Origin: an uncultured Acetatifactor sp.
GTDB taxonomy: Bacteria > Bacillota > Clostridia > Lachnospirales > Lachnospiraceae
NCBI GenBank assembly: GCA_910578215.1
Contig: CAJTPH010000012.1
Location: forward strand, 26,207 to 90,206
Direction: 5' to 3'
Length of the DNA stretch: 64,000 bases
In this document: piece by piece, positions 34,057-43,006 of the stretch
Layout of the letters: every line of letters begins with the position of its first letter
Numbering within the stretch: position 1 is the first letter of the stretch
The notes under the pieces: generated by a model
What the model saw: only the letters and a program-made list of their open reading frames with translations
What the model was told of the DNA's origin: nothing
Database searches by the model: none
Program-made: the position numbers and the translations under genes

Positions 34057-34413
34057 TTACTGTACCTTTTTATTTTTTATCAGAGCCACAAGTGCAAGAA
34101 CCGCATTGATCAGACACCAGGATGCCCAGATAACGAGATCGCTGTAATTACCATAACCTGTGAAGCCCATGAGCGCCGCTAATCCAAACAGAACAATCAG
34201 CGCAATATTACCGCCCTTTTTCTGTGACTTTCTGGTAGCCACGGATACGATTCCACCTGACAGCATCAGGATTGCAACCAAAATTCCCACAGAGCCGGAT
34301 GTGCCGCCGTTATTTTCCAGAGCATTTACCATACCTGCGGCACATGACTGAAATGTGACCAATATAAATAAAATCATTGATAAAATACCAGATACTAATT
34401 TCCATGTTTTCAT
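34057..34413 (-). CDS. Small membrane protein with four predicted helices
   Basis: 118 residues with four hydrophobic segments (about 7-28, 45-62, 70-86, 92-113) and a short basic tail. I do not recognise the family. It is the last gene of a three-gene leftward unit with the secreted repeat protein (gap 16 bases) and the VanZ-like gene. Confidence 0.6.
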   Translation of the reverse strand: MKTWKLVSGILSMILFILVTFQSCAAGMVNALENNGGTSGSVGILVAILMLSGGIVSVATRKSQKKGGNIALIVLFGLAALMGFTGYGNYSDLVIWASWCLINAVLALVALIKNKKVQ

Positions 34414-34429
34414 ATTCGTGTCCTCCCTC

Positions 34430-35368
34430 TTATTGTGCCGAAAATGTTATAGGCTGTGAATCTGTAATAGTTGAATGTGTATCTGCATCATAAATATGAA
34501 ATTTTAATTCCACGTTTTCTATTTTTTCAATACCGTTTTTCTCAAGATCCTTGGAAAATATCGTAATGTCTTCAATGGATTTCTTTCCGTCATATATTGT
34601 AGTTGAGAAAAACGGAGTCATCATAAAGCCATTGATGGACATGTCGTTTACGGAGATTCCTACCTTTTTACCTGAATTGTTCTCGCAATATAAAAGAATT
34701 GCGCTTCCCCAAAAGCTGTTTTCATCAACGGTTTTTCCGACGATTCTGATTCCGCCCTCATTAAAAAGCTCCGCTCCCGCATCATTTGGCGTCGTATCCA
34801 TGTTTGCAAACTCGGAGGTCTGAATGGTTACACATTCTGTATCAAAAATGTTTTTGTATGTATCAGAATCATATATGTGAAAATATATTTCGATTTTCCC
34901 TACGGTTTCAATGCCTGCCGCTTTAAGCTGCGAGCTGGAAAGATAAAGAGTCTCGTTTGACTTTTTTCCGGCGGCGACATTTGATGCGAACAGGTCGGTA
35001 ATCATATAATCGTTGACAATAAGCGCATTACAGCCGACCATTACAGATTTATCCGAATTATTCTCTACCAGAAGCTTAATGCCGTCTCCCCAGATTTTGT
35101 CTGTCACATACTCCGTTGCAGTCACGACAATATCGTTCTGATTTACAAGTACCTGCTTTTCAATAGTGACTTTTGCCTCAGGTGTAGCTGCAGGCTCCGC
35201 AGTTTGATTCTCCGTTTTGTCGGTTTTGGTTCCATCTGATGCATTGGAATTGTCATTTGTAACAACCTGCTTGGTGTCGCCTGGGTCCGACGAGCCGCTT
35301 CCTAATGCCATGGCTGCAAACAAAGTAAAACAAAGCATGACAGGTAACCATTTCTTTTTCTTCTTCAT
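34430..35368 (-). CDS. Secreted protein with two tandem repeats of one domain
   Basis: 312 residues. Residues 1-22 are a Sec signal peptide (MKKKKKWLPVMLCFTLFAA). A lipobox-like site would be expected after it but the cysteine is missing (ALGSGSSDP), so signal peptidase I cleavage is likely. A Thr/Asn/Lys-rich linker (about 25-68) leads to two copies of a ~110-residue beta domain (about 75-185 and 200-310). Both share the pattern W-G-x-x-I-x-L-x-x-E-N-N-S, then M-x-T-D/P-x-F, then F-H-I-Y-D-x-D-T. Its four-base overlap with the VanZ gene indicates coupling. Confidence 0.7.
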   Translation of the reverse strand: MKKKKKWLPVMLCFTLFAAMALGSGSSDPGDTKQVVTNDNSNASDGTKTDKTENQTAEPAATPEAKVTIEKQVLVNQNDIVVTATEYVTDKIWGDGIKLLVENNSDKSVMVGCNALIVNDYMITDLFASNVAAGKKSNETLYLSSSQLKAAGIETVGKIEIYFHIYDSDTYKNIFDTECVTIQTSEFANMDTTPNDAGAELFNEGGIRIVGKTVDENSFWGSAILLYCENNSGKKVGISVNDMSINGFMMTPFFSTTIYDGKKSIEDITIFSKDLEKNGIEKIENVELKFHIYDADTHSTITDSQPITFSAQ

Positions 35369-35796
35369 TTTGAACTCTCTCCCTTGTAATAGATTTTTTT
35401 TATAATAAATGCGGCGATTACCTCAGCCAGGAATTCCACGCCAATATCGAAAACATCAAATGTTCCCCGAACCCAAGGGGTTAATTGAAGTATCTCCATA
35501 GCTGTAGAAAAAGAAAAGGCTGTAAGAAAAATCTTCGGTATACTAGCCGCACTATTACCAATCAGTCCAAACAACGCAAAAAGCAATGCGTATCCCCACA
35601 GCATATCAGGAAGATAATTCCTGACCAGTCTAAAAAATGCATTGTCTGCAGGAAATACATGAATATTGACTATATTTCCGATAACAGCGTCTATCTTTTT
35701 TACAAAAATTACGTCCGGCGCCGCCACATAATAAATAAATGCACCGGCAAAAATGGGGCATATGATATTTAATGTAAGAAACATTTTCCTGTTCAC
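35365..35796 (-). CDS. VanZ-like membrane protein
   Basis: 143 residues with four hydrophobic segments. The VanZ pattern is visible: NYLPDMLWGYALLF, then FSTAMEILQL and RGTFDVFDIGVEFLAE, which carries the conserved E-x-x-Q and D-x-x-D/E residues. VanZ gives mild teicoplanin resistance in enterococci, but most VanZ-like proteins have no known role. It overlaps the secreted repeat protein gene by four bases. Confidence 0.82.
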   Translation of the reverse strand: MNRKMFLTLNIICPIFAGAFIYYVAAPDVIFVKKIDAVIGNIVNIHVFPADNAFFRLVRNYLPDMLWGYALLFALFGLIGNSAASIPKIFLTAFSFSTAMEILQLTPWVRGTFDVFDIGVEFLAEVIAAFIIKKIYYKGESSK

Positions 35797-35862
35797 ATTC
35801 GTTTATACACTCCTTAAGCTATATTTTATAACAAACATTAATATTTTTTAACATAGCGTTGT

Positions 35863-36318
35863 TCAATTCTGCAGACCGCTTGTTCTTAATGTATCCATTC
35901 CCTGTTTTTTCAATATTGTATTTACCTCCACAATATTTCCCGGGCGTTCATTGAAAATTATCATAAGCAATGCGTCTCTGGGAATTTTGGCATACAATGC
36001 TGGAAGCTCATATTTTTTTAATGCCCGCTGCGTTTCCTCCAAGGTCATTTCAGCCGCATAGCAGATTCTCAAGATAATATCTCTCTGCCTTGTCCTTTTT
36101 TCTCCGGAAAGCAGCTTATAACCGTATCTTTCAGGAATATCTGCCCTTAAAAACACGGTTTGCTGTGTGAGATTTTTTTCCTTAAGAATATTCTTCATGT
36201 ACACAGTGAAGGCCTCATCCATCATACATCCGGAATTATCTCTGCAGTAGGAGTCGAAATTTTTAATATGCGTACTTCCTAATACTTTTTCTAATTCATC
36301 TGTATTTTTTTCAACCAT
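35863..36318 (-). CDS. Helix-turn-helix protein divergent from a Ser/Thr kinase
   Basis: 151 residues from the ATG at 36318, preceded by GATGGGAG. Residues about 40-100 contain an XRE-like bundle: LKEKNLTQQTVFLRADIPER, YGYKLLSGEKRTRQRDIILR and ICYAAEMTLEETQRALK. Such HTH proteins are often found beside PASTA-less Ser/Thr kinases in Clostridia. The kinase gene starts 53 bases away on the opposite strand, so the two share an upstream region. Confidence 0.7.
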   Translation of the reverse strand: MVEKNTDELEKVLGSTHIKNFDSYCRDNSGCMMDEAFTVYMKNILKEKNLTQQTVFLRADIPERYGYKLLSGEKRTRQRDIILRICYAAEMTLEETQRALKKYELPALYAKIPRDALLMIIFNERPGNIVEVNTILKKQGMDTLRTSGLQN

Positions 36319-36371
36319 AAAAGTCTCCCATCTGTTATAATGTAGCAAGAAAACCCGAAAGGAATAATTTC

Positions 36372-37439
36372 ATGGATTATACAGGGCGTCTTGCGATTTC
36401 TTATTATAATACAATTGCAACTATAAATAGCGAGCATAAGGTATACCTGGTTCAGCATCAGGAAAACAAGAAAATTTTTATCAAAAAAGTTCTGGATGTT
36501 TATAACCTGCACATATATGAATATTTGCAAAGTCATTGTATAACCGGCGTTCCAAAGCTGTATGAAATATATGAAGAAAACGGGCAGCTTACTCTAATAG
36601 AAGAATTTATCTCCGGTGTATCGCTGAGAGAATTTATGGACACCCAGACAATATCCTCAGATTTCATTATCCGGTTAATATGTGAGCTGTGTGATATTCT
36701 TGGGACCCTGCATTCTCTCAACCCTCCTATCATACATAGAGACATTAAGCCTTCAAACATTATCATTACACCGGATAATCATGTGGTTCTGATAGACTTT
36801 AATGCTGCTAAATATCTTACTGACAGAGAAAATTCGGATACGGTACTGCTTGGAACGAAAGGCTATGCTGCCCCTGAGCAGTACGGGTTTTGTTCGTCTA
36901 CCCCTCAGACCGATATTTATGCCTTAGGCATTTTATTGAAAGAGCTTTCGGCCGCTTTGCCTGTTTCCTTAAACATATTAGATTCCATAATCGACAAGTG
37001 CACTCAAATGAATCCTTCCGACAGAATGGAAAATGTGTACAAGCTAAAGGCAGATATCAAAAAGCTGAAACAGAGCAAGGTGGCTAAGCAAAGTGTCAAG
37101 CCTGCAAAATGGAAAAAGTTTATTCCACCGGGCTTCAGAACAAAAAGGCCGTGGAAAATGTTGATCGCCACAATAGGATATCTATTTATTATTTTAACAA
37201 GCCTCTGTTTGCAAGTAGAAAATCCGACACCAATTACTCTTTGGGCTAATCGTATTATCTTCATATTAGTAATGTTATCCGTGGTTGTCTGCTGCTTTAA
37301 CTACTGTGATATACGGAGGTTTATGCCTTTGTGCATGAACCGCCATCGTATCATACGTTATTTAGGAGTGTTTCTTTTATGTTTATTCTTAATAAATTTG
37401 TGTGTTCTTCTTCTGGTTATAGCAGAGAGTATCCTTTGA
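36372..37439 (+). CDS. Membrane Ser/Thr protein kinase without PASTA repeats
   Basis: 355 residues. The kinase domain (about 1-240) has the catalytic loop IHRDIKPSN (H122-R-D), the metal site D142-F-N in place of DFG, and G161-TKGYAAPEQYG as activation loop end. The glycine-rich loop is poorly kept. After a basic linker come three hydrophobic segments (about 262-281, 289-310, 325-352), so the kinase faces the cytosol. Unlike PrkC it has no extracellular PASTA domains. The divergent HTH gene at 35863 is a plausible substrate or regulator. Confidence 0.82.
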   Translation: MDYTGRLAISYYNTIATINSEHKVYLVQHQENKKIFIKKVLDVYNLHIYEYLQSHCITGVPKLYEIYEENGQLTLIEEFISGVSLREFMDTQTISSDFIIRLICELCDILGTLHSLNPPIIHRDIKPSNIIITPDNHVVLIDFNAAKYLTDRENSDTVLLGTKGYAAPEQYGFCSSTPQTDIYALGILLKELSAALPVSLNILDSIIDKCTQMNPSDRMENVYKLKADIKKLKQSKVAKQSVKPAKWKKFIPPGFRTKRPWKMLIATIGYLFIILTSLCLQVENPTPITLWANRIIFILVMLSVVVCCFNYCDIRRFMPLCMNRHRIIRYLGVFLLCLFLINLCVLLLVIAESIL

Positions 37440-37459
37440 GCGCGTGCCTCAGTGTCAAC

Positions 37460-37755
37460 ATTATACTATAATATCGTGCGCTACAGCGCACATGGAATCA
37501 GAAGTTGACACAATGTCTTCTTGTGTCAACATTATACCATATCAGCATGAAATCAAGCGCGAACAAAGTGAGCATTTGATTTCACCTGATATGGTAACGA
37601 AAGAATCAAATCTGCAAAGCAGATTATAAGCGCACAGCGCGTCAGACGCGTAGCGGCTGGATTCTTGAGTGTATTAACATATTCTCATGTGCTACAGCGC
37701 ACATGGAATCAGAAGTTGACACTGTGACCTTTGGTGTCAACATTATACCATATAT
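37460..37755. repeat. Dispersed intergenic repeat, right copy with an extra unit
   Basis: Positions 37460-37672 match the reverse complement of 261-475. A further hairpin unit (about 37673-37755) is appended. Stems are GTTGACACA/TGTGTCAAC (37504-37512 and 37522-37530) and GTTGACAC/GTGTCAAC (37714-37721 and 37733-37740), with different loops in each unit. The ORF-like frames here are not genes. Confidence 0.85.
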
Positions 37756-37828
37756 TATTTTACTTTGTTGCCACCACTATGGTGGCAATTTATTATTTAC
37801 TGAACATTTTTCATGCACAATAAGTTTT

Positions 37829-39733
37829 TTACTGCTCATCATACCGGATAGCATCCTCCGTATATTTCCTATCCATGTCGTGCCGGATTTTTCTGTTTGC
37901 AGCCGTATCAAAAATAATGGAGAAATCATAATCCGGCGGATATAATTCCGTGGCGGCAACATGAAGCTTAACCCGTTTATGATTGATCCAGATTTTTTTA
38001 TCGGCTAACTGCACTCTTAAAACGCCCTTTTCATTTATGGGCTCGCATACAATGCCTATCTTTTTATCGGGATAGACCATGACACTGTCGCCCAGGTTAT
38101 ATTTTGTACTCAGCTCAGCGTTGCCCTTTGGCGTCCTGCTTTTGGCAATCCTGTTTGTGTTTTTCCTCGGAAGCACAGAATCCTCTTTATGAAAATGATA
38201 GGTATTGAGCGCGTCCTCGCCGTAGGCGGCTTTTACTGCCACACGCAGCATGTGGTTGGGCATACCCAGTCTGTCTGCAATATAAAAGGCGCAGCTTTCG
38301 CCTGCTTCCCCAAGCACCATCTGGTAGGTTGGCTTCAGGGTTTCTTTGTCAAAGGTCATTCTTGCGTTTATAATATCCTGGGCCTTATCGGCATAATCCT
38401 TTACCTCGGGATAATGTGTGGTCACGAGAAAAACGGCGCCGCTCTTTCTAAGCTCCTCCAGAATGGCAATGGCAATCCCCATACCCTCCGCGGGGTCTGT
38501 TCCGGAACCAAGCTCGTCCATGATTACCAGGCTCTCCCGATTCACTTCACTCAATACCTCCAGCACATTTTTAATATGGGAGGAAAATGTTGACAGGTTT
38601 TCCGCAATGTTCTGACCGTCCCCAATGTCGCACAGGTAAGAATTGTTCATACAGATATCCGCCTCTCTGCAGGTGACATGCAGCCCGCATTGTGCCATCA
38701 TGCAATTCAGCATGACCGTCTTTATGGCTACCGTTTTACCGCCCGTATTGGGACCGGTTATAACAATCCCTCTGACATCTCCGCCAATCTCAAACTGCAG
38801 GGGAATATTTATCGCCTTGTCCATCAACGGATGCCTGGCATCCCTTAAAACGATTCTGCGGTCCGTGTTTATGGATGGTTCCGCCGCGTCCAGGTCTATG
38901 CTCAGCTTGCCCTTTGACAAAATAAAATCCAGCTTTTCGATCATTGCAATATTTTCACTCATCACAGGGTTGGATGCCGCAACCATTGCCGTCAGTGTAT
39001 ACAAAATTCGATATACCTCATCGTCCTCGCTTATTTTAAGCAGCTGTAATTCCTCATGATATTTTGCAACGCCTGCAGGCTCTATAAACAGCGTGCTGCC
39101 GGTAGCGGATTTGTCAATGACGCTGCCGGAAATCTTGAATTTATACTCCTTTTTTACAGGCACGCAGATTCTTCCGTTGCGCAGGGTGCAGTAAGTGTCC
39201 GCCATGCATTCCTTATTGGAACGCATGACCTGCTCCGCCTTCTGCTTCATCTGTTCCTCGCATCTTGTTATTTGTCCCCTTATCTGGGCAAGCTCCTTAG
39301 AGGCATAGTCGTCTACCGCCTGCCCTCTGATCTGTCTGCCGATTTCCTCCCGCAGCTCCTCCAGTGAGTCCAGATTTTCCTCATAATATGCCAAAGGATT
39401 TTCATATGTCTTTCCTCTGCTCAAGTACTCCTTTAAGCGGCGGACCACCGCAAGAACGATTTCCACCCGCTCCAGCTGATAGGGAGTAAGACAGTCACCC
39501 TTTTCCGCAACCATTAAAATATCCTTTATCTCCGTGAGATTCTGCAAAGGGGGCATTCCAAGCCTTTCTATCAGATTTCTGCTGTCAGTAGTATCCCTCA
39601 GCTGTTTGCGTAAATCGCTTTCATTCAGGCAGGAGGAAATTTCTCTTATCTTTTCCTTTGCCCATTCCGTGACAGCCAGATTTTCCCATATTTCCTTTAC
39701 CTTATCAAACTCGATCAGTTTTTCTACATTCAT
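37829..39733 (-). CDS. MutS2-like ATPase (MutS family, no Smr domain)
   Basis: 634 residues from the ATG at 39733 with GGAAGGGA upstream; a frame to 39802 exists but its extra residues are not family-like. The core and clamp region leads to the ABC ATPase with Walker A G327-PNTGGKT, signature (STFSSHI), Walker B (VIMDELGSGTDP) and TTHYPEVKDYA. The order LRNGRICVPVK and ATGSTLFIEPA is the MutS2 pattern. The C-terminal Smr nuclease domain of true MutS2 is missing; the C terminus ends after a KOW-like strand region. It may act on ribosomes or recombination junctions, as MutS2 does. Confidence 0.85.
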   Translation of the reverse strand: MNVEKLIEFDKVKEIWENLAVTEWAKEKIREISSCLNESDLRKQLRDTTDSRNLIERLGMPPLQNLTEIKDILMVAEKGDCLTPYQLERVEIVLAVVRRLKEYLSRGKTYENPLAYYEENLDSLEELREEIGRQIRGQAVDDYASKELAQIRGQITRCEEQMKQKAEQVMRSNKECMADTYCTLRNGRICVPVKKEYKFKISGSVIDKSATGSTLFIEPAGVAKYHEELQLLKISEDDEVYRILYTLTAMVAASNPVMSENIAMIEKLDFILSKGKLSIDLDAAEPSINTDRRIVLRDARHPLMDKAINIPLQFEIGGDVRGIVITGPNTGGKTVAIKTVMLNCMMAQCGLHVTCREADICMNNSYLCDIGDGQNIAENLSTFSSHIKNVLEVLSEVNRESLVIMDELGSGTDPAEGMGIAIAILEELRKSGAVFLVTTHYPEVKDYADKAQDIINARMTFDKETLKPTYQMVLGEAGESCAFYIADRLGMPNHMLRVAVKAAYGEDALNTYHFHKEDSVLPRKNTNRIAKSRTPKGNAELSTKYNLGDSVMVYPDKKIGIVCEPINEKGVLRVQLADKKIWINHKRVKLHVAATELYPPDYDFSIIFDTAANRKIRHDMDRKYTEDAIRYDEQ

Positions 39734-39754
39734 TTTTAAAAAGTCCCTTCCTGT

Positions 39755-39800
39755 ATTTAGTGTTATAATGTTGACGCCAAATAGATTTTGAGAAAAAAGC
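39755..39800 (+). promoter_or_regulatory. Possible extended -10 element facing rightward
   Basis: TGTTATAAT near 39763-39771 matches TGnTATAAT. A transcript from here would cover 39775-39920 on the plus strand, where there is GC-rich sequence with a palindrome. No plus-strand gene is close, so the assignment is weak. Confidence 0.3.
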
Positions 39801-39882
39801 AAAAAGGTGGTTCAAGGGGCCCGGATATCTGACGGTGCGAACCCGGCAGCAGGCATTGTCTGAGCCAAGCGACAAAAAACCA

Positions 39883-39918
39883 TGGCTGCCCTATGTGCAA
39901 GGATACCATGGTTTCTAA
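39883..39918 (-). terminator. Leftward terminator ahead of the MutS2-like gene
   Basis: On the minus strand AAACCATGG and CCATGGTTT form a 9 bp stem with a 20-base loop, followed by a run of six T. It would end the short leftward transcript that starts near 40246. Confidence 0.65.
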
Positions 39919-40184
39919 ATCCGTATGTGATTTAAGCGTATATCTTCAAAAAGAGATACCCGTTTTCCGCAGGCAGTGGGGTAACGTTTTACATAAAAAA
40001 GCAAGGCCGTACAGCCCTGCTTAAATGATTCAAACATTTTCAGATGCCCGGCGGAGCCGGAAATACTGCTTTTGAAAATATATACCATAATATTAAGCAA
40101 TTGTAAGGCGAAAATGCCGACGGTACGATTCGTCAGCAAATGGGCAGACTTCTAGCCGGAAGCCGTGAACCGCCCATGCAATAT

Positions 40185-40223
40185 TTATTTTGCAGTTTTC
40201 TCCGTTACAATCACAATTAACAT
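40185..40223 (-). CDS. Candidate 12-codon leader peptide
   Basis: AGGAGG (40236-40231) lies seven bases before an ATG at 40223. The frame encodes MLIVIVTEKTAK and stops at 40185. The near-consensus promoter, perfect Shine-Dalgarno, tiny frame and downstream terminator look like a small regulatory transcript or an attenuated leader for the MutS2-like gene 450 bases further on. A TTG at 40227 in another frame would give a 44-residue Cys-containing peptide, but it is only three bases from AGGAGG. Confidence 0.35.
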   Translation of the reverse strand: MLIVIVTEKTAK

Positions 40224-40252
40224 GCAAAGTCCTCCTGAATATGAATAAATCA

Positions 40253-40281
40253 ATTGTATACGCGGAGTCTTTTTTTGTCAA
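40253..40281 (-). promoter_or_regulatory. Strong leftward promoter
   Basis: TTGACA (40281-40276), a 17-base spacer and TACAAT (40258-40253) on the minus strand. A second TTGACA occurs 11 bases further upstream (40292-40287), within a direct repeat of TTGTCAAGTG on the plus strand. Confidence 0.75.
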
Positions 40282-40509
40282 GTGTTTGTCAAGTGACAAA
40301 TTTTGCCGCTTTTAATATTTTATGAACTATTTATGGGAATCTTTACTATTTTTACTTAAAATAAAATAAAATAAAAAGCGTTATGTTTGATAGTTTTACG
40401 GTTTGATAGTTTACAGATAGATTTGGCTTGAAAAAGCCGATGTCACGACGTATAATGCTATCAACAAAAAGTATTACACATTAAAACTTAGGAAGGCAGG
40501 GCAGATAAT

Positions 40510-41283
40510 ATGCTTGTAAATAACAGTTATCCAATACTGGAGTTTGACAATAGCAGGACTGCAAAAATAAATCCCACAGCTTTTTTGGATGAAACGTCGG
40601 AGCCCTTTTTTCAAACGGACATGCTGGTCATCACTTTTTTTCAAGAGGTTATGGATAAGCTGGCGGACCAGGGAAGGATTGTCCTGGAAAAAACCATCGG
40701 CGGTGAAAATCCGGTCTTGATCTATCGCTTTTTGGACGAAAATGTCCTGATTACCTTGGGACAGGTGGGATGCCCTGCCTGCGGCGGCAATTTGGATTTA
40801 TTTCATGCAATGGGCATTGCCAGGGTTATGTTCTGCGGCGGCGGTGGGGTCCTTGATAAAAACATTGAAGTCGGGCAGATATTAGTGGTAGACGGGGCAA
40901 TCAGGGATGAAGGCTTTTCCTACCACTACATAGAGCCTGCAAGATACATATACACGGATTCTGACGTCACCGGGAAAATCACGGAATATTTGGACGAGAA
41001 CTCGATTTCCTACATCCGCGGATTAACCTGGACAACGGACGCTATTTTCCGGGAAACCTCCGACAGGATTGCGCGGAGAAAAGAGGAAGGCGCTAAAATA
41101 GTGGAAATGGAGCAGGCGGGCTGTATCGCCGTTTCTCAATTCAGAGGCTTTAAATACGGAGCATTGATATACGGCGGCGATGATGTTTCCCAGGACGAGT
41201 GGAGCAACAGAGGCTGGCAAAGCCGGGATGGAATCCGCTATGACCTTGTGATGCTTTGTAAGAGGCTTGTTCAGATCATATAG
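40510..41283 (+). CDS. Nucleoside phosphorylase family protein
   Basis: 257 residues. The PNP/UDP phosphorylase fold is visible: VLITLGQVGCPACGGNLDLF, an MFCGGGGVLDKNIEVGQILV loop in place of the usual GTAG, and VEMEQAGCIAVSQFRG, the nucleoside-binding E-M-E motif. The natural substrate is not clear. The cysteines (CPACGG) and the lack of a clear phosphate-binding GxG near the N terminus are unusual. The gene stands alone, about 240 bases after the leftward promoter. Confidence 0.78.
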   Translation: MLVNNSYPILEFDNSRTAKINPTAFLDETSEPFFQTDMLVITFFQEVMDKLADQGRIVLEKTIGGENPVLIYRFLDENVLITLGQVGCPACGGNLDLFHAMGIARVMFCGGGGVLDKNIEVGQILVVDGAIRDEGFSYHYIEPARYIYTDSDVTGKITEYLDENSISYIRGLTWTTDAIFRETSDRIARRKEEGAKIVEMEQAGCIAVSQFRGFKYGALIYGGDDVSQDEWSNRGWQSRDGIRYDLVMLCKRLVQII

Positions 41284-41786
41284 CGCGGCCGGCATGAAAA
41301 GTAAATCGGTTTTTCGAGGTGTTACGACCTATACCGTTGGTTCGGCAGATAATCGGCACTATGATGTAACGCTGAATCCAGGAGATTATCGGCACAACGA
41401 TTTCTCAAAAACATTGGCAGTTCATATTGATTTATATTTAAGGAAATATCAAATAGCGTTGATTGCTAATTTCAATACGCGAAAACTCGATTTGCTTGTA
41501 CGACTTTTAGGACAACTACTGTGAAATAGATTTTGCCGGAATGCAAATCATATAATTTCCGGTTTACAGAGATGAAAATAAGTGCAAAATCAGTAATTTA
41601 ACGCAGTATAATTCATTATACACGAGGCTTTATGCAGTAGTCATTTTTCCGAAAAGGGAGAAGGACAATATATACCATTGGGAACTAGTATTGGACAATC
41701 AAAAAATCCATTTTACAAAAAATTAAAACCGCCTCATTGCATGGGTGAAAATATGGCATTATAATTCTGTCAGGAGGTGGGCACTT
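41284..41786 (+). other. Intergenic region, no supported gene
   Basis: An open frame at 41267-41524 overlaps the phosphorylase end, lacks a ribosome binding site and has no recognisable sequence, so it is not called. The rest is AT-rich, with a possible -10 (TATAAT at 41608) far from the next start. No strong hairpin or repeat was seen. Confidence 0.5.
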
Positions 41787-42269
41787 ATGGCTGACGAGGA
41801 TAAAAAGGATTTTAACGCCATGCTGAACGACAGCAAGGATATGCCGAAGATGCAAACGATTACAGACGAGAAAAGCATCGAGAAATACGGCGGAAACAGG
41901 ATGTATTTTGCGCCGCCCGCAGATTATGACCGGGTGATGAAGCAGGTTCCTTATGGAAAGGTAATCACGATAGGTAAAATTCGCGAGTATTTTGCCAGAT
42001 TAAATGAGGCTGATTTTACGGAGCCGATCACAGCCGGAATCTTTGTGTCCATTGCGGCGTGGGCAAGCTATCAGCGCTCAAATGATGAAACGCCCTATTG
42101 GAGGACTCTGAAGGCAGACGGCGAATTAAACCCAAAATATCCGGGAGGCATCGAAGCCCAGAGGGAGAAGCTTGAGGCCGAAGGGCATACCGTTATCAAA
42201 AAGGGCAGGACAAACATCCGATATTTTGTAAAGGATTTTGAAAACGCGTTTTTTGAATTGCCCGAATAA
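41787..42269 (+). CDS. Alkyltransferase-like protein (MGMT family, no active-site cysteine)
   Basis: 160 residues from the ATG at 41787, right after AGGAGGTG; an upstream ATG at 41745 lacks a binding site. The MGMT C-terminal DNA-binding domain is recognised by VPYGKVITIGKIREY and by PYWRTLKADGEL followed by GGIEAQREKLEAEGHTV. The catalytic PCHR is PYWR, so Cys is Tyr and it cannot transfer an alkyl group. Such ATL proteins bind O6-alkylguanine and hand it to other repair systems. The leading 55 residues are unusual for the family. Confidence 0.8.
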   Translation: MADEDKKDFNAMLNDSKDMPKMQTITDEKSIEKYGGNRMYFAPPADYDRVMKQVPYGKVITIGKIREYFARLNEADFTEPITAGIFVSIAAWASYQRSNDETPYWRTLKADGELNPKYPGGIEAQREKLEAEGHTVIKKGRTNIRYFVKDFENAFFELPE

Positions 42270-42381
42270 CCGGACAAGCAGCATCTGCGGCTTCGTAAAA
42301 AAATCCTTATTCAGAGCGCCGCTTCGGATAAACCCTTTCTGCATTTTTCTGTAAAAGGATTATCCAAGGCGGCGCACCTGT

Positions 42382-42729
42382 TCAAAACAGCACTTCCCCC
42401 AAATATTTATCATGGGGAGCTATCAGACATTTTTCAATTGACTTCCAATAGCTTTCGTAAAGATTTTTTTGTGCAGCCCCATAGCTTTCCTTTGAATCGA
42501 ATTCCCAATAAAGCATGTATTTGACACTTTTTACGATGCGGGTAATTTTAAGCGGGGGAAGCCCTTCTTTAATCTGCTCCATGTCTATGTGATATCCCCT
42601 TTTGACCAGCCGCAGCAGAAGCAGTCCCTCCTGCTTTTCCAAAAAGCTTTTGGCTTCAAGCATCAGTGCTTCAAATTCTTCCGTTTTTTGCGGCTTGACC
42701 TGATAAATGCATATTTCGGTAAATGGCAT
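42382..42729 (-). CDS. Antibiotic-biosynthesis-monooxygenase-like (ABM) protein
   Basis: 115 residues with a dimeric alpha-beta barrel pattern: TEICIYQVKPQKTEEFEALM, LLLLRLVKRGYHID, YMLYWEFDSKESYGAAQKNL. This fits ABM-type or related small barrels, which include haem-degrading enzymes and many of unknown role. No conserved catalytic residues stand out. A GGAG-like site lies before the ATG. Gene on its own. Confidence 0.6.
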   Translation of the reverse strand: MPFTEICIYQVKPQKTEEFEALMLEAKSFLEKQEGLLLLRLVKRGYHIDMEQIKEGLPPLKITRIVKSVKYMLYWEFDSKESYGAAQKNLYESYWKSIEKCLIAPHDKYLGEVLF

Positions 42730-43006
42730 ATGATTTCTCCTGTAATTATTATGATTTCAAAGTTGTCTGCAGGGATTTGGTCGTTTACTGCCTTGAAGAT
42801 ATTATATAGGAATTCTGCGGATATGTAAAGCTCGGTTAAGGTAAGCTCGGCATAAGGCGCTTTTGTCTTTTTTTGCTGAAAAGAGGGTTTTCCTACGGAT
42901 TTTTATATGCTAAAATACACGCAGGCATATTGTTTAATATGCGCGCCAAAGTACGAAATAGGAGGAACAGGGCAATTATTGGACGGCAAATAATATTATA
43001 TGGGGT

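Noticed and set aside
39816..39917. A known riboswitch or SRP RNA in the GC-rich sequence before the MutS2-like gene
   Set aside because: The sequence has no match to the conserved cores I know for SRP, cobalamin, FMN, TPP, SAM, fluoride or ZTP RNAs; only the terminator hairpin is clear.
41267..41524. An 85-codon frame overlapping the phosphorylase end
   Set aside because: No ribosome binding site, no recognisable sequence and low complexity; treated as chance.
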